From Rosenbergiella nectarea (GTDB lineage: Bacteria; Pseudomonadota; Gammaproteobacteria; Enterobacterales; Enterobacteriaceae), in the NCBI RefSeq assembly GCF_900111105.1, contig NZ_FOGC01000004.1, positions 159,564 through 223,563 of the forward strand: a stretch of 64,000 bases of DNA, written 5' to 3'. Shown in pieces: positions 9,195 through 20,444 of the stretch (position 1 is its first letter; every line of letters starts with the position of its first letter). The position numbers were made by a program, and so were the translations under genes. The notes beneath the pieces are model-generated. The model was not told the origin of the DNA. It saw only the letters and a list, made by a program, of their open reading frames with translations, and did no database searches.

Positions 9195-10871
9195 ATGACT
9201 GAATCTTTTGCTCAACTCTTTGAAGAGTCCCTGAAAGAAATCGAAACCCGTCCGGGTTCCATCGTTCGTGGCGTTGTTGTCTCTATCGACAAAGACGTCG
9301 TTCTAGTTGATGCGGGCCTGAAATCTGAATCTGCAATTCCTGCAGAGCAATTCAAAAACGCAGCTGGCGAACTGGAAATCCAGGTAGGCGACGAAGTTGA
9401 TGTTGCGCTGGACGCAGTAGAAGACGGCTTCGGTGAAACCCTGCTGTCCCGTGAGAAAGCTAAGCGTCACGAAGCTTGGATCACGCTGGAAAAAGCTTAC
9501 GAAGATGCTGAAACTGTTACCGGTGTTATCAACGGCAAAGTCAAGGGCGGCTTCACTGTTGAGCTAAACGGTATTCGTGCGTTCCTACCAGGTTCACTGG
9601 TTGACGTTCGTCCGGTTCGCGACACTCTGCACCTTGAAGGCAAAGAGTTAGAATTTAAAGTCATCAAACTGGATCAGAAGCGTAACAACGTCGTGGTTTC
9701 TCGCCGCGCGGTGATCGAGTCTGAGAACAGTGCAGAACGTGATCAATTGCTGGAAAACCTGCAAGAAGGCATGGAAGTTAAAGGTATCGTTAAGAACCTG
9801 ACTGACTACGGTGCATTCGTTGATCTGGGCGGTGTTGACGGCCTGCTGCACATCACTGATATGGCTTGGAAACGCGTTAAGCACCCAAGCGAGATCGTGA
9901 ATGTTGGTGACGAAATCAATGTTAAAGTCCTGAAGTTTGACCGTGAGCGTACTCGCGTATCATTAGGTCTGAAACAACTGGGCGAAGATCCATGGGTTGC
10001 TATCGCTAAGCGCTACCCAGAAAGCACCAAGCTGACGGGTCGTGTGACTAACCTGACTGATTACGGCTGCTTCGTAGAAATCGAAGAAGGCGTTGAAGGC
10101 CTGGTACACGTTTCTGAAATGGATTGGACCAACAAAAACATCCACCCATCTAAAGTTGTTAACGTAGGTGATGTGGTTGAAGTCATGGTTCTGGACATTG
10201 ACGAAGAGCGTCGTCGTATCTCCCTGGGTCTGAAGCAATGTAAATCTAATCCATGGCAGCACTTCGCAGAAACTCACAACAAAGGCGATCGCGTTGAAGG
10301 TAAAATCAAGTCAATCACTGACTTTGGTATCTTCATCGGTCTTGACGGCGGAATCGATGGTCTGGTTCACCTGTCTGACATTTCTTGGAACGCAACTGGC
10401 GAAGAAGCCGTTCGTGAATACAAGAAAGGCGACGAAATTGCTGCAGTAGTTCTGCAAGTTGATGCTGAGCGTGAGCGTATCTCTTTAGGCGTGAAACAAC
10501 TGGCTGAAGATCCATTCAACAACTACGTTGCGCTGAACAAGAAAGGCGTTATCGTTAACGGTAAAGTGACTGCAGTCGACGCTAAAGGCGCAACTGTTGA
10601 GCTGGCTGACGGTGTTGAAGGTTACTTACGCGCTTCAGAAGCTTCACGTGATCGCGTTGAAGATGCAACTCTGGTTCTGAATGTTGGTGATGACGTTGAA
10701 GCGAAATTCACCGGCGTTGACCGTAAAAACCGTGTTGTAACGCTGTCTGTACGTGCTAAAGACGAAGCTGATGAGAAAGATGCTGTTGCTGCTGTGAACA
10801 ACAAGCAACAAGATGAAGGCAACTTCTCTAACGCAATGGCTGAAGCATTCAAAGCAGCTAAAGGCGAGTAA
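9195..10871 (+). CDS. rpsA: Ribosomal protein S1
   Basis: RNA-binding protein of the 30S subunit that recruits and unfolds mRNAs; also a subunit of phage Q-beta replicase. 558 residues (E. coli 557) with six S1 repeats, visible as recurring segments such as [40 protein letters not shown] and [20 protein letters not shown]. The start at [13 protein letters not shown] is fixed by near identity to E. coli; the frame stays open upstream, but that extension is the leader. Codon use is that of a highly expressed gene. Confidence 0.98.
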   Translation: MTESFAQLFEESLKEIETRPGSIVRGVVVSIDKDVVLVDAGLKSESAIPAEQFKNAAGELEIQVGDEVDVALDAVEDGFGETLLSREKAKRHEAWITLEKAYEDAETVTGVINGKVKGGFTVELNGIRAFLPGSLVDVRPVRDTLHLEGKELEFKVIKLDQKRNNVVVSRRAVIESENSAERDQLLENLQEGMEVKGIVKNLTDYGAFVDLGGVDGLLHITDMAWKRVKHPSEIVNVGDEINVKVLKFDRERTRVSLGLKQLGEDPWVAIAKRYPESTKLTGRVTNLTDYGCFVEIEEGVEGLVHVSEMDWTNKNIHPSKVVNVGDVVEVMVLDIDEERRRISLGLKQCKSNPWQHFAETHNKGDRVEGKIKSITDFGIFIGLDGGIDGLVHLSDISWNATGEEAVREYKKGDEIAAVVLQVDAERERISLGVKQLAEDPFNNYVALNKKGVIVNGKVTAVDAKGATVELADGVEGYLRASEASRDRVEDATLVLNVGDDVEAKFTGVDRKNRVVTLSVRAKDEADEKDAVAAVNNKQQDEGNFSNAMAEAFKAAKGE

Positions 10872-10905
10872 TTGCCGACAGGGGGGTGGTGACATCCCCC
10901 TAACT

Positions 10906-10937
10906 AGCCAAGGGTGTTCGCACTCTTGGCTTTTTTT
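10906..10937 (+). terminator. Intrinsic terminator after rpsA
   Basis: The stem AGCCAAGGGTG-TTCG-CACTCTTGGCT with a stable tetraloop is followed by seven T residues. A second G/C hairpin (AGGGGG at 10880 with CCCCCT ending at 10901) precedes it. Confidence 0.85.
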
Positions 10938-10975
10938 AAAACTGTCTTTCTTTACAGGATATTTCCGGAGGATTA

Positions 10976-11260
10976 ATGACTAAATCTGAACTGATTGAAC
11001 GCCTCGCAGCCCAGCAGACTCAAATCCCTGCAAAAGCTGTTGAAGATGCTGTTAAAGAGATGCTGGAATATATGGCTTCTACCCTAGCGCAGGGAGATCG
11101 TATCGAAATTCGTGGTTTCGGGAGCTTCTCCTTACACTATCGTGCGCCACGTGTCGGTCGAAATCCTAAAACGGGCGAAAAAGTAGAGTTGGAAGGCAAG
11201 TATGTGCCACACTTTAAACCGGGTAAAGAGCTTCGCGATAGAGCTAATCTTCCAAGCTAA
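10976..11260 (+). CDS. ihfB: Integration host factor beta subunit
   Basis: DNA-bending nucleoid protein that forms a heterodimer with IHF-alpha. Exactly 94 residues, as in E. coli. The HU/IHF fold signature [22 protein letters not shown] contains the DNA-intercalating proline of the beta-arm, and the C-terminus is [11 protein letters not shown] followed by LPS. GGAGG precedes the ATG. It lies between rpsA and the ComEC-like gene, as in E. coli. Confidence 0.97.
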   Translation: MTKSELIERLAAQQTQIPAKAVEDAVKEMLEYMASTLAQGDRIEIRGFGSFSLHYRAPRVGRNPKTGEKVELEGKYVPHFKPGKELRDRANLPS

Positions 11261-11277
11261 AAAGCAGTTTTAAAAAG

Positions 11278-11301
11278 ACGGTATCGCAAGATATCGTTTT
11301 T
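11278..11301 (+). terminator. Intrinsic terminator after ihfB
   Basis: The stem ACGGTATC-GCAA-GATATCGT with one G-U pair is followed by a run of T residues. Confidence 0.7.
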
Positions 11302-11438
11302 GTTTATCATCCCTCTCAAATTTTTTGTTGTCTCTCTTATTCCTCGCAATATTCTGTTTCTAATCTCGCACCTCCTACCATTGCTAATATTGATTGCGCT
11401 TCATCGGCGTAAAGTGACTCGCTTTGGGGACCGATATT

Positions 11439-13688
11439 ATGCACTGTATTCCTTATGCTCTACTTATCATCCTCGCATGCTTACCGCTCTGCTTTATTTC
11501 GGTGTTACCTGATAGGTTGTGGGTGTTGTGCGGGATGGTGGCGGCCCTATACCTGATCCAACGCCCATCGCGCGCGCAGCATTATCTCGGGATCTTGATA
11601 CTGTTTGGTGGGTTTGGCCTATTAACCGCACATTCTATCAGTCATACCCTTTCCTCATTGAGTGAGCAGACCCTTAGCGCAGAAGTGACGATCAGTGAAC
11701 TGCATAGACAGCGGCAGAAAATGCAAGTCAGTGTGAACAAAGTAAACGGCCATTGGCAATTCCCTGCTTATAGGGTGTGGATCCATCAAGTAGAAAGCGA
11801 TGACTATTGTCCCGGTCAACGTTGGTTAATGACATTGCGATTACGTCCAGTACATAGCTTGCTTAATGAAGGCGGCTACGATAGCCAGCGTAATGCGCTA
11901 GCGAAAGATGCGCTGTTCACCGGTAAAATTATTTCAGAAAATCTGCTTAAGGCTTCTTGCTCAATACGTTTTCAACTCGAACAGCTTTTCATGCAGAATA
12001 CCTTAAGTTCACCTTGGCAAGGGATCTCTCGCGCATTGGTATTTGGGTTACGTGATCGGATTTCGGACACCACGAATCGACTGTTCCGTGAAACAGGGAT
12101 TGGCCACTTAATGGCCATTTCAGGTATGCATATTGGTCTGGTTTTCTGGCTCACTCATCGCGGTTGGGGTATCGCTGCGAGGCTCTGCCGCCTTTTGCCA
12201 ATCGAATCAGGTTGGCGAGAATTAGGGGGGTGGTTATTCAGTGGCAGTTATTGTTATCTCTCTGGGATGCAACCTTCAGCAATGCGTGCCATGTTTGCGC
12301 TGACATTCTGGCTGATTGCCAAGCGCTATGCGGTAAACCTCTCGAGTATTCATATTCTGATACTTTGTGTCGCCAGTCTATTAGCGATCAATCCGTTAAG
12401 GGTGCTTTCAGATAGCTTGTGGTTATCGGCGTTAGCCGTCCTTGCGCTACTACTGTGGTACCGGTGGTTTCCGCTGCCGCCGGTCTATCGTCAAGGTAAA
12501 AGATATTTTATCTTTCGATTACTGCATTTACAGATGGGGTTAATGATTCTCTTACTCCCCATTCAGATTTTTTTCTTTCAAGGGATAAGCCTGACCGCGT
12601 TGGGCGCTAATTTGGTCGCTATACCGCTTGTCAGCGTTGGAATTTTACCGATAGCGTTATTATTAGTGGTGCCTTGGCCAGATCTTGCTTACCGCGCATT
12701 ACTCTTTGTTCATGATGGGCTGTACACACTACTGTTCACACTATTAACCCGACAGGGGGGGGGATGGGTTGTTCTCACCAACGCTCCGTGGATCGCTGGT
12801 GTCGTGTGGGGAGGACTTATTGCCGGGCGTTTTTATTGGTGGCGTCAATTTCCTCTCAGCCTTGGCGCAATGGTCGTCAGTTTACTAAGTTGGCGTGTTC
12901 AGCCCGCGGACTTATTGTGGCGAATTGATATGTTAGACGTGGGGCATGGCTTAGCAGTGGTGATCAGTCAGCAGGGTGAGGGAATTATTTATGATACCGG
13001 TAATCGCTGGCAAGTGGGCGATGCGGGAGAACGAATTATTATCCCCTGGCTAGGTGCCCAGCGAATTACTCCGGTGGCGGCAATTATTAGCCATCGCCAC
13101 AGTGACCATTCGGGTGGATTGCAAAGTATCAAAAAAAGGTGGCCAACACTTCCAGTAAGAACCTCCTACCGCTATCCCAGAAGCTTACCTTGTCAACGAG
13201 GAGAGCGTTGGCTATGGGGACGGTTATCCATCCGCGTACTTTGGCCTGAAAATGCTAAGACGGCTGGACAAAATAATGACTCCTGTGTCCTCTATATCAG
13301 CGATGGGCAGCACCATTTATTACTCACGGGTGATATCGAAAAAGAGGCTGAACAACGTTTAATTGAACTCGAAAAGGGGGGGATTCCGATAACTTGGTTA
13401 CAGGTACCTCATCACGGTAGTCGCACCTCATCCTCATCATTATTTCTTAGGAAACTGAATCCTGACATCGCATTCGCCTCAGTGGCCAGATATAACGCTT
13501 GGCGGTTACCTGCGAAACCCGTGGTAAAGCGTTACCGTTCACAAGGCATTGATTGGGTTGATACCGCTCAGGCGGGGCAGATTTCAATACGCGTAAGAAG
13601 GGGGGGAACAGAGGTTTTACAATATCGTGACCAAATTTCCCCTCGATGGTACCATCAATGGTTTGGTGTAAAACCTGATTACAGGTAA
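11439..13688 (+). CDS. ycaI: ComEC/Rec2-family DNA channel protein YcaI
   Basis: Polytopic inner-membrane protein of 749 residues (E. coli YcaI 754) related to the ComEC channel that carries DNA into the cytoplasm in competent bacteria. It has N-terminal hydrophobic segments and an OB-like soluble part, the competence membrane domain ([18 protein letters not shown]), then a metallo-beta-lactamase-like domain with [20 protein letters not shown] and HHGSRTSS. The ATG at 11439 has GGGGA upstream and is preferred to a TTG at 11424. The gene contains four G-runs of six to nine bases but is intact here. A role in transformation is inferred from the family. Confidence 0.93.
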   Translation: MHCIPYALLIILACLPLCFISVLPDRLWVLCGMVAALYLIQRPSRAQHYLGILILFGGFGLLTAHSISHTLSSLSEQTLSAEVTISELHRQRQKMQVSVNKVNGHWQFPAYRVWIHQVESDDYCPGQRWLMTLRLRPVHSLLNEGGYDSQRNALAKDALFTGKIISENLLKASCSIRFQLEQLFMQNTLSSPWQGISRALVFGLRDRISDTTNRLFRETGIGHLMAISGMHIGLVFWLTHRGWGIAARLCRLLPIESGWRELGGWLFSGSYCYLSGMQPSAMRAMFALTFWLIAKRYAVNLSSIHILILCVASLLAINPLRVLSDSLWLSALAVLALLLWYRWFPLPPVYRQGKRYFIFRLLHLQMGLMILLLPIQIFFFQGISLTALGANLVAIPLVSVGILPIALLLVVPWPDLAYRALLFVHDGLYTLLFTLLTRQGGGWVVLTNAPWIAGVVWGGLIAGRFYWWRQFPLSLGAMVVSLLSWRVQPADLLWRIDMLDVGHGLAVVISQQGEGIIYDTGNRWQVGDAGERIIIPWLGAQRITPVAAIISHRHSDHSGGLQSIKKRWPTLPVRTSYRYPRSLPCQRGERWLWGRLSIRVLWPENAKTAGQNNDSCVLYISDGQHHLLLTGDIEKEAEQRLIELEKGGIPITWLQVPHHGSRTSSSSLFLRKLNPDIAFASVARYNAWRLPAKPVVKRYRSQGIDWVDTAQAGQISIRVRRGGTEVLQYRDQISPRWYHQWFGVKPDYR
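12755..12763 (+). repeat. Nine-G homopolymer inside ycaI
   Basis: Nine consecutive G residues fall in the codons for Q-G-G-G-W of YcaI. Other G-runs in the same gene are at 12225-12230 (six), 13376-13382 (seven) and 13600-13606 (seven). Loss or gain of one base would truncate the protein. Confidence 0.8.
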
Positions 13689-13722
13689 ACTACCCGTCGA
13701 TGTTAAAAAACGTGAAGATATA

Positions 13723-15471
13723 ATGCACTTAGACAAAGATCTCTCAACGTGGCAGACGTTTCGTCGTCTCTGGCCAATGATAGCCCCCCATAAAGCAGGA
13801 CTGTTTATTGCTGCTGTTGCCCTCATTATCAATGCGGCAGGGGATACATTAATGTTATCGCTTCTTAAACCATTACTAGATGATGGGTTTGGGAAAGCGG
13901 ATAAGTCAGTCTTGCTGTGGATGCCCTTAGCGGTAATTGGCTTAATGTTAATCCGCGGTGTGACCAGTTATGCCTCCAGCTACTGTATCTCTTGGGTATC
14001 GGGTAATGTAGTGATGGGGATGCGTCGCAGTTTATTCTCCCATATGATGAGTATGCCAGTTTCCTTCTTTGACCAGCAATCGACGGGAACGCTCCTTTCT
14101 AGAATAACCTATGACTCCGAGCAAGTTGCCTCTTCATCCTCTAGCGCCCTGGTGACGGTGGTGAGAGAAGGTGCCTCGATCATCGGTTTATTTATTATGA
14201 TGTTTTATTATAGCTGGCAACTTTCGCTGATTTTGATTTTACTTGCGCCGATCGTCTCTTTCACGATTCGACTGGTCTCCAAGCGTTTTCGTAATATCAG
14301 TAAATCCATGCAAAACACTATGGGTGAAGTGACGACCAGTGCCGAGCAGATGCTCAAGGGTCATAAAGAAGTGCTTATTTTTGGTGGTCAAGAAATCGAG
14401 TCACAACGCTTCGCGGTGGTGAGTAATCGGATGCGTCAACAGGGCATGAAATTAGTCAGTGCGTCATCCATTTCCGATCCTATCATTCAATTGATTGCGT
14501 CTTTAGCGCTCGCCTTCATTCTTTACGCCGCGAGCTTCCCGGCCGTGATGGATACCTTAACGGCAGGCACAATCACCGTGGTCTTCTCTTCGATGATTGC
14601 CTTAATGCGTCCCCTGAAGTCATTAACTAACGTTAATGCGCAGTTCCAGCGCGGCATGGCAGCCTGTCAGACGCTGTTTAGTATTCTCGATGCTGAACAG
14701 GAAGTCGATAACGGGCAACGTACGACCGTACGCGCCCAAGGTGATATTGAATTCCGTAACGTCACTTTTACTTATCCAGGACGTGAAACCCCCGCGCTGA
14801 AAAATATTAATCTGACACTGCCCGCAGGGAAAACGGTCGCCTTAGTTGGCCGCTCAGGCTCGGGTAAATCGACGTTAGCCAGTTTACTCACGCGCTTTTA
14901 TGATATTCAGTCGGGTCAGATTCTATTGGACGGTCATGAAATCACTGACTATACGCTGCAGTCTCTGCGTAATCAGGTGGCGTTAGTCTCACAGAACGTC
15001 CATCTGTTTAACGATACTATCGCCAACAATATCGCCTATGCTCGGTCTGATCAATACAGCCGCGAAGATATCGAAGAGGTAGCAAAGATGGCGCATGCCA
15101 TGGACTTTATCTCGCGTATGGCTAATGGCTTGGATACCGTGATTGGGGAGAATGGGGTGCTGCTGTCCGGGGGGCAACGTCAGCGTATCGCCATTGCCCG
15201 CGCACTGCTGCGTGATTGTCCAATTTTAATCTTAGACGAAGCGACCTCTGCCTTAGACACTGAATCTGAGCGCGCTATCCAATCAGCGTTGGACGAATTA
15301 CAGCGTAATCGTACCTCGCTAGTGATTGCGCACCGCTTATCGACGATTGAGAAGGCCGATATGATTGTTGTAGTCGAAGACGGTCAAATCATTGAGCGGG
15401 GTACCCACCAAGAACTCCTCGCTCAAGCGGGCGCCTATGCGCAACTTCACCGTATTCAGTTCGGACAATGA
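13723..15471 (+). CDS. msbA: Lipid A/phospholipid flippase MsbA
   Basis: Homodimeric inner-membrane ABC exporter that flips core-lipid A to the periplasmic leaflet. 582 residues, identical in length to E. coli. The N-terminal membrane domain covers six segments (about residues 20-310); the nucleotide-binding domain carries Walker [10 protein letters not shown], signature [15 protein letters not shown], Walker [12 protein letters not shown] and H-loop VIAHRLSTI. Its stop overlaps the lpxK start (ATGA), the conserved msbA-lpxK pairing, so lipid A synthesis and export are co-translated. Confidence 0.98.
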   Translation: MHLDKDLSTWQTFRRLWPMIAPHKAGLFIAAVALIINAAGDTLMLSLLKPLLDDGFGKADKSVLLWMPLAVIGLMLIRGVTSYASSYCISWVSGNVVMGMRRSLFSHMMSMPVSFFDQQSTGTLLSRITYDSEQVASSSSSALVTVVREGASIIGLFIMMFYYSWQLSLILILLAPIVSFTIRLVSKRFRNISKSMQNTMGEVTTSAEQMLKGHKEVLIFGGQEIESQRFAVVSNRMRQQGMKLVSASSISDPIIQLIASLALAFILYAASFPAVMDTLTAGTITVVFSSMIALMRPLKSLTNVNAQFQRGMAACQTLFSILDAEQEVDNGQRTTVRAQGDIEFRNVTFTYPGRETPALKNINLTLPAGKTVALVGRSGSGKSTLASLLTRFYDIQSGQILLDGHEITDYTLQSLRNQVALVSQNVHLFNDTIANNIAYARSDQYSREDIEEVAKMAHAMDFISRMANGLDTVIGENGVLLSGGQRQRIAIARALLRDCPILILDEATSALDTESERAIQSALDELQRNRTSLVIAHRLSTIEKADMIVVVEDGQIIERGTHQELLAQAGAYAQLHRIQFGQ

Positions 15472-16478
15472 TCGAGCGCTTTTGGAGCGGTGAATCGGCA
15501 GGATGGCGACTCCTCCTGCCTCTTTCTTGGCTTTATGGCGCCATCACTGCTGGCATTCGTTTAGCGTATCGGTGTGGACTTAAGAAAAGCTGGAAAGCGC
15601 CCATCCCGGTTGTCGTGGTCGGTAACCTTACCGCAGGGGGCAACGGTAAAACCCCTGTCGTGATCTGGTTAGTCGAGCAGCTTCAACAACGCGGCCTCAC
15701 TCCTGCGGTAGTCTCTCGCGGTTATGGTGGTAAAGCGCCGCATTATCCTTTATTGCTCAATGCGCAGACCCCCGCCGATCAAGCGGGTGATGAGCCGGTA
15801 CTGATTCATCAACGTACTGGGGCGCCTGTGGCGGTCGCGCCTAAACGTAGTGAGGCGATTAAAGCCTTACTGCAGGCGAATAAAGAGATTTCGGTGATTA
15901 TTACGGATGACGGGTTACAGCATTACGCTTTGCAGCGCGATATTGAGATTGTCGTCATAGACGGCGAAAGACGTTTTGGCAATGGTTGGTGGCTTCCTGC
16001 AGGCCCAATGCGCGAACGTGCTTCACGCTTAGCCAGTGTCGACGCTGTCATTACTAACGGTGGCGAAGCGCATACGGGTGAAATTCCCATGCGTTTGGTG
16101 CCGCGTCAGTGGATTAATCTGGCTACCGGTCATACACTTCCCTTAACCGCATTTGTCGATAAGCCGTCAGTGGCCTTTGCCGGGATTGGTTATCCGCCGC
16201 GTTTCTTCGCGACATTGCACGCGCAGGGGATCCATCCGCAACACGAGGTCGCTTTTGACGACCACCAGGCTTATCGCGTTGAGGATATTTCTGGTTTAGC
16301 GAGCCGTGATCAGGCGCTACTGATGACGGAAAAGGATGCGGTAAAATGTCGACCTTTTGCTGTAGAGAGCTGGTGGTATTTACCTGTGGAAGCGCAATTA
16401 CCGCAACCTGACGCAGACATATTACTAAACAAAATACTGGCATTGCTGCCGACTGCTGATCACGGGATAACCCCTTAG
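15468..16478 (+). CDS. lpxK: Tetraacyldisaccharide 4'-kinase
   Basis: Phosphorylates the lipid A precursor disaccharide at the 4' position at the inner membrane. 336 residues (E. coli 328). The modified P-loop [16 protein letters not shown], the following RGYGG segment, [20 protein letters not shown] and MTEKDAVKC identify the family; an N-terminal hydrophobic helix anchors it. It starts within the msbA stop codon. In E. coli ycaQ lies next; here ycaR follows after 32 bases. Confidence 0.97.
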   Translation: MIERFWSGESAGWRLLLPLSWLYGAITAGIRLAYRCGLKKSWKAPIPVVVVGNLTAGGNGKTPVVIWLVEQLQQRGLTPAVVSRGYGGKAPHYPLLLNAQTPADQAGDEPVLIHQRTGAPVAVAPKRSEAIKALLQANKEISVIITDDGLQHYALQRDIEIVVIDGERRFGNGWWLPAGPMRERASRLASVDAVITNGGEAHTGEIPMRLVPRQWINLATGHTLPLTAFVDKPSVAFAGIGYPPRFFATLHAQGIHPQHEVAFDDHQAYRVEDISGLASRDQALLMTEKDAVKCRPFAVESWWYLPVEAQLPQPDADILLNKILALLPTADHGITP

Positions 16479-16510
16479 CAGTTTATCTGATTTTTCAATC
16501 TGGAGGTCAT

Positions 16511-16687
16511 ATGGATCATCGTTTAGCTGGCATCGTCGCTTGCCCTGTGTGTCACGGTAAGCTTGACTACCATCCTCAAGAACAAGAGTTAATTTGTAAA
16601 CCTGATGGCTTAGCTTTTCCTATCCAAGACGGGATTCCTGTCTTGCTAGAAAATGAATCCCGTAGCTTAACTGCGGACGAGCGCTAA
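16511..16687 (+). CDS. ycaR: Trm112-like zinc-ribbon protein YcaR
   Basis: 58-residue protein beginning [20 protein letters not shown] (E. coli YcaR begins [20 protein letters not shown]), with the C-P-V-C knuckle, a further cysteine in [12 protein letters not shown], and the UPF0434 ending [14 protein letters not shown]. Family members resemble Trm112, a small methyltransferase activator; the E. coli role is not settled. GGAGG precedes the ATG, and the kdsB ATG follows two bases after the stop, so lpxK-ycaR-kdsB is one coupled unit. Confidence 0.93.
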   Translation: MDHRLAGIVACPVCHGKLDYHPQEQELICKPDGLAFPIQDGIPVLLENESRSLTADER

Positions 16688-16689
16688 TA

Positions 16690-17436
16690 ATGAGCTTTGT
16701 GGTGATTATCCCGGCACGTTATGCCTCCTCGCGGCTACCCGGTAAGCCGTTAGCGGATATTCATGGGCAACCGATGATTGTTCATGTCCTGAACCAAGCT
16801 CGGGCTGCAGGCGCAGACCGAGTTATTGTCGCCACAGATCATGCTGAGGTGGCGGCAGCGGTCGATGCTGCGGGGGGCGAAGTGTGTATGACCCGTGCCG
16901 ATCATCAATCGGGTACTGAACGTTTAGCGGAAGTCATCGAAAAATACAGATTCGATGATTCGACCATCATCGTTAATGTACAAGGCGATGAGCCGTTAAT
17001 TCCTCCGGTGATTATCAAACAGGTCGCGACCAATTTAGCTCACGCTGACTGTGGTATGGCAACGTTATCCGCGCCCATTACCGACGCTCATGAAGCATTT
17101 AATCCCAATGCGGTCAAAGTCGTCACCGATAAACAGGGCTATGCCTTGTATTTTTCTAGGGCCACTATTCCTTGGGATCGTGAACGTTTTGCGCAGTCTC
17201 AGGCAACGATTGGTGATCAGTTCCAGCGCCACCTCGGCATTTATGCCTACCGTGCAGGATTTATTCGCCAATATATCACTTGGGCACCTTGCCCGCTTGA
17301 GCAGTGCGAATTGCTGGAGCAGTTACGCGTATTATGGAACGGTGAAAAAATTCACGTCGCGACGGCCGAAGCGATTCCGGCTGTCGGGGTGGATACTGCA
17401 GAAGATCTCGCAAGAGTAAGAGAAGTTCTCGCGTAA
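16690..17436 (+). CDS. kdsB: CMP-KDO synthetase
   Basis: Activates 3-deoxy-manno-octulosonate with CTP for lipopolysaccharide inner-core synthesis. 248 residues, as in E. coli. The nucleotide-binding signature [18 protein letters not shown] starts the protein, [12 protein letters not shown] is the metal/CTP motif, and [15 protein letters not shown] is typical. It belongs with msbA and lpxK functionally: all act on lipid A and core assembly. Confidence 0.98.
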   Translation: MSFVVIIPARYASSRLPGKPLADIHGQPMIVHVLNQARAAGADRVIVATDHAEVAAAVDAAGGEVCMTRADHQSGTERLAEVIEKYRFDDSTIIVNVQGDEPLIPPVIIKQVATNLAHADCGMATLSAPITDAHEAFNPNAVKVVTDKQGYALYFSRATIPWDRERFAQSQATIGDQFQRHLGIYAYRAGFIRQYITWAPCPLEQCELLEQLRVLWNGEKIHVATAEAIPAVGVDTAEDLARVREVLA

Positions 17437-17439
17437 AAC

Positions 17440-17463
17440 CTTGGTTAGCCCTTGGGCTAACCT
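17440..17463. terminator. Hairpin between converging kdsB and elyC
   Basis: GGTTAGCC-CTTG-GGCTAACC forms an eight-base-pair stem overlapping the elyC stop codon. A short T-run follows on the minus strand; on the plus strand the tract is weak. Confidence 0.6.
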
Positions 17464-18215
17464 TGCGTTATCCATTGCCATACTCGACCTAACCCCTCAT
17501 ACCAAGCGCGCTCACTGTGGCTTAACCAATAGGGTGAGGGGATGGCACGCTCCCAACCGTTAAGCGGCGAGTGGATAGCTAACTGATTGGCAGGAGCCGG
17601 AAAGGGCGATAATTGCTGCTCTGCAAAAAATTGTAAGGCTCTCGGCAGATGATTAGCCGAGGTCACCAAAATAAAGGGCTTATCGCCCAGCAATTGTTTT
17701 ACGGCGATAGCTTCTTGATGTGTATCGCGAGGTGACTCCAACGCTATCATTTTATCTCTGGGCACGCCGAGCGTCTCAGCAACTTCTTCGGCCACACTCG
17801 CGCTACTGCGCGGGTTATGCGCTGCGGCGGCACCGGTAAAAATGAGTTTTGCCGACGGATTCATTCGCCATTGCCTGACCCCTTCTGTGACCCTTGGCAA
17901 ACTGTTCCCTAATAAGTTGGAACTGGGCGCCCACTGTGGGTTATAAGTGTAACCGCCGCCGAGCACCACAATCGCGTCCACCTGTGTGGGATGGTTTAGC
18001 GTCGGGTAATGGTTCTCTAGCGGCATTAATAAGCGATCGGCAACCGGCTGTAGACTTAATAGTAGTAGGAGTAACCAACCACTGGTCAGGCAGACTTTTG
18101 CTAAGCGTTGACGTTGGCTAAACCATAACAAAAACAGTCCAATGCCTATCAGGACTAATAAAAAAGGCAGTGGCAGCAATAAGCCACCGAGTATTTTTTT
18201 TAATGTAAATAGCAT
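17457..18215 (-). CDS. elyC: Envelope biogenesis factor ElyC
   Basis: Inner-membrane DUF218 protein needed in E. coli for peptidoglycan synthesis at low temperature and linked to undecaprenyl-phosphate lipid carrier use. It starts MLFTLKK with two N-terminal membrane helices (to about residue 60), then the DUF218 domain with VDAIVVLGGGYTYNPQWAPS, KLIFTGAAAAHNP and LVTSANHLPRALQFF. 252 residues from the ATG at 18215; an in-frame extension to 18308 is not supported by homology. E. coli ycbJ, between kdsB and elyC, is absent. Confidence 0.93.
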   Translation of the reverse strand: MLFTLKKILGGLLLPLPFLLVLIGIGLFLLWFSQRQRLAKVCLTSGWLLLLLLSLQPVADRLLMPLENHYPTLNHPTQVDAIVVLGGGYTYNPQWAPSSNLLGNSLPRVTEGVRQWRMNPSAKLIFTGAAAAHNPRSSASVAEEVAETLGVPRDKMIALESPRDTHQEAIAVKQLLGDKPFILVTSANHLPRALQFFAEQQLSPFPAPANQLAIHSPLNGWERAIPSPYWLSHSERAWYEGLGRVWQWITQG

Positions 18216-18339
18216 CGTTAAACCCCGAATCGAACGAAAAAACAGCAGCCAACACAGGATTCTGCAGGCAATAGCTCCATTCCCATCAGAGCTGTGACAA
18301 AATAGCATATTTCCTCTGTCGTTTATGCGGAGTATCAGT

Positions 18340-19125
18340 ATGATGGATCGAAATTTCGATGATTTGGCAGAACGTTTTGCTCAAAACATCTATGGCACCC
18401 TTAAGGGGCGTATACGACAGATTATTCTTTGGGAAGAGTTAGATCAGATATTGGCGACCTTTCCCAACGCGAGCTTATCCATTCTCGATGCGGGGGGAGG
18501 TATTGGGCAGATCTCTTCTGGCTTAGCGCAGCGTGGTCATCACATTACGTTTTGCGATGTCTCTGAACAGATGTTGATCCGTGCCAAGCAGCATGCACAA
18601 GAGCAAGGTGTTGCGTCGCAGATGAAGTTTATCCAAACGAGTGCGCAACAAGTGGGCACTCAACTGGAAAAACCTGTCGATATCGTTCTATTCCATGCGG
18701 TACTGGAATGGGTGGCTGAGCCTGAAAAAACGCTCGCGGCGTTATTCGACACCCTATCGCCGGGTGGCGTGTTATCATTGATGTTTTACAATCTTCATGG
18801 CTTGACGCTGCAGAATTTAACTTTGGGAAATTTCGGTTATCTGAAGGCTCACATGAAGAAGCGAAAGAAAAAGACTCTTTCGCCCGATTACCCGCGCGCT
18901 CCCGCAGAGGTCGACCAATGGTTAACGAACGTTGGTTTTGACATTGAAAGTAAAGCGGGGATCCGAGTGTTTAGTGACTTCATCCGCGATCTGCCTCCTT
19001 CAGCAAACGGTGAAGAGGGGATTATTGAAATGGAACGGCGTTACAGTCGTCAGGAACCTTTTATGAGTTTAGGGCGTTATATTCACGTCACGGCACGTAA
19101 GCCCGCAATAAAGGATGAGCTATGA
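18340..19125 (+). CDS. cmoM: tRNA 5-carboxymethoxyuridine methyltransferase CmoM
   Basis: SAM-dependent enzyme that methylates the carboxymethoxyuridine at tRNA position 34 to its methyl ester; formerly smtA. 261 residues, the E. coli length, from the ATG at 18340 (CGGAG seven bases upstream). SAM motif I is [33 protein letters not shown] and [16 protein letters not shown] follow. It overlaps mukF by four bases, the conserved cmoM-mukFEB operon head. Confidence 0.95.
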   Translation: MMDRNFDDLAERFAQNIYGTLKGRIRQIILWEELDQILATFPNASLSILDAGGGIGQISSGLAQRGHHITFCDVSEQMLIRAKQHAQEQGVASQMKFIQTSAQQVGTQLEKPVDIVLFHAVLEWVAEPEKTLAALFDTLSPGGVLSLMFYNLHGLTLQNLTLGNFGYLKAHMKKRKKKTLSPDYPRAPAEVDQWLTNVGFDIESKAGIRVFSDFIRDLPPSANGEEGIIEMERRYSRQEPFMSLGRYIHVTARKPAIKDEL

Positions 19126-20444
19126 GTGATTTTACCCAGACCATACCTGAGCTAGTGTCGTGGGCCCGCAAAAGTGATTTTGCAATCTCTCTTCCCGTCG
19201 AGCGATTAGCTTTTCTGCTCGCCATCGCGACGCTGAATGGCGAGCGTATTGAAGGCGAGCTGACGGAGTCTGAGTTATTCGATGCTTTTAAGCATGTCAG
19301 TAATGTATTCGAACAGAGCCCAGAAACGGTCGAGCTGAGGGGAAATAATGCGATTAACGATATGGTTAAACAGCGCATTCTTAACCGATTTACCTCTGAG
19401 CAAGCTGAAGGCTATGCCATCTATCGTTTAACACCGTTAGCCATCGGCATTACTGATTATTATGTGCGGCAAAAAGAGTTTTCCACCCTACGTTTATCGA
19501 TGCAGTTATCGATTGTGGGCAATGAACTCAAGCGCGCGGCAGACGATGCACACCAAGATGGCGACCAATTCCATTGGCACCGTAACGTGTTTGCACCGCT
19601 AAAGTATTCGGTCGCTGAAATTTTCGACAGCATCGATTTAACACAGCGCCAAATGGACGAGCAGCAGCAGCAAATTAAACAAGAGATTGCAGACTTGTTA
19701 AATAAAGATTGGCGAGCCGCTATCTCAAGTTGTGAGATCCTGCTGTCAGAAACTTCAGGAACCTTGCGTGAACTGCAAGATACGCTGGAAGCGGCAGGCG
19801 ATAAACTGCAAACCCATCTACTCGTTATTCAAGAATCTATCTATGGTATCCCAGACCTTGCCTATATTGATAAATTGATCTTCGAACTGCAAAATAAATT
19901 AGACAGAATTATCAGTTGGGGCCAACAAGCTATCGACTTATGGATAGGGTATGACCGCCATGTGCATAAGTTTATCCGTACTGCGATCGACTTGGATAAA
20001 AACCGTGTCTTCGCACAGCGCTTACGGCAATCGGTTCAACACTATTTCGAAGCCCCTTGGGCGCTCACCTACAGCAGTGCTGAGCGGTTATACGACACGC
20101 GTGATGACGAAATGACCTTACGCAACGACGATGTGATGGGTGAGCTTCCACCAGAACTCGAATTCGAAGAGTTCAATGAAATTCGCGAGCAGTTAGCCGC
20201 CATGATTGAACACGCTCTTCAGGCTTACCGTCGTGAAGGTAAGCCGCTCAATCTTGCCGAGGTGATGAAACTTTACCTCGCACAATACCCTCGGGCACGC
20301 CATTTCGACCTCGCACGCATTGTGGTTGACCAAGCGGTGCAACTGGGGGTTTCAGAAGCTGATTTAGCAGGATTACCTGCAGAATGGCACACTATTAATG
20401 AATATGGCGCTAAGGTGCAGGCACATGTCATCGACAAATATTGA
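19122..20444 (+). CDS. mukF: MukF kleisin, chromosome condensin
   Basis: Kleisin of the MukBEF condensin that organises and segregates the chromosome. 440 residues, as in E. coli. The N-terminal winged-helix dimerisation domain (to about 115), a helical middle ([18 protein letters not shown]) and a C-terminal winged helix that contacts the MukB head are recognisable by sequence ([19 protein letters not shown] linker). Its start overlaps the cmoM stop and its end overlaps mukE by 20 bases, implying translational coupling. Confidence 0.98.
   Translation: MSDFTQTIPELVSWARKSDFAISLPVERLAFLLAIATLNGERIEGELTESELFDAFKHVSNVFEQSPETVELRGNNAINDMVKQRILNRFTSEQAEGYAIYRLTPLAIGITDYYVRQKEFSTLRLSMQLSIVGNELKRAADDAHQDGDQFHWHRNVFAPLKYSVAEIFDSIDLTQRQMDEQQQQIKQEIADLLNKDWRAAISSCEILLSETSGTLRELQDTLEAAGDKLQTHLLVIQESIYGIPDLAYIDKLIFELQNKLDRIISWGQQAIDLWIGYDRHVHKFIRTAIDLDKNRVFAQRLRQSVQHYFEAPWALTYSSAERLYDTRDDEMTLRNDDVMGELPPELEFEEFNEIREQLAAMIEHALQAYRREGKPLNLAEVMKLYLAQYPRARHFDLARIVVDQAVQLGVSEADLAGLPAEWHTINEYGAKVQAHVIDKY

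Noticed and set aside
9648-10895. Several open frames antisense to rpsA
   Set aside because: They are shadows caused by the strongly biased codon use of S1 and its internal repeats.
11300-11512. 70-residue hydrophobic open frame between ihfB and ycaI
   Set aside because: It has no ribosome-binding site, overlaps the ihfB terminator and the ycaI start in another frame, and resembles no known protein.
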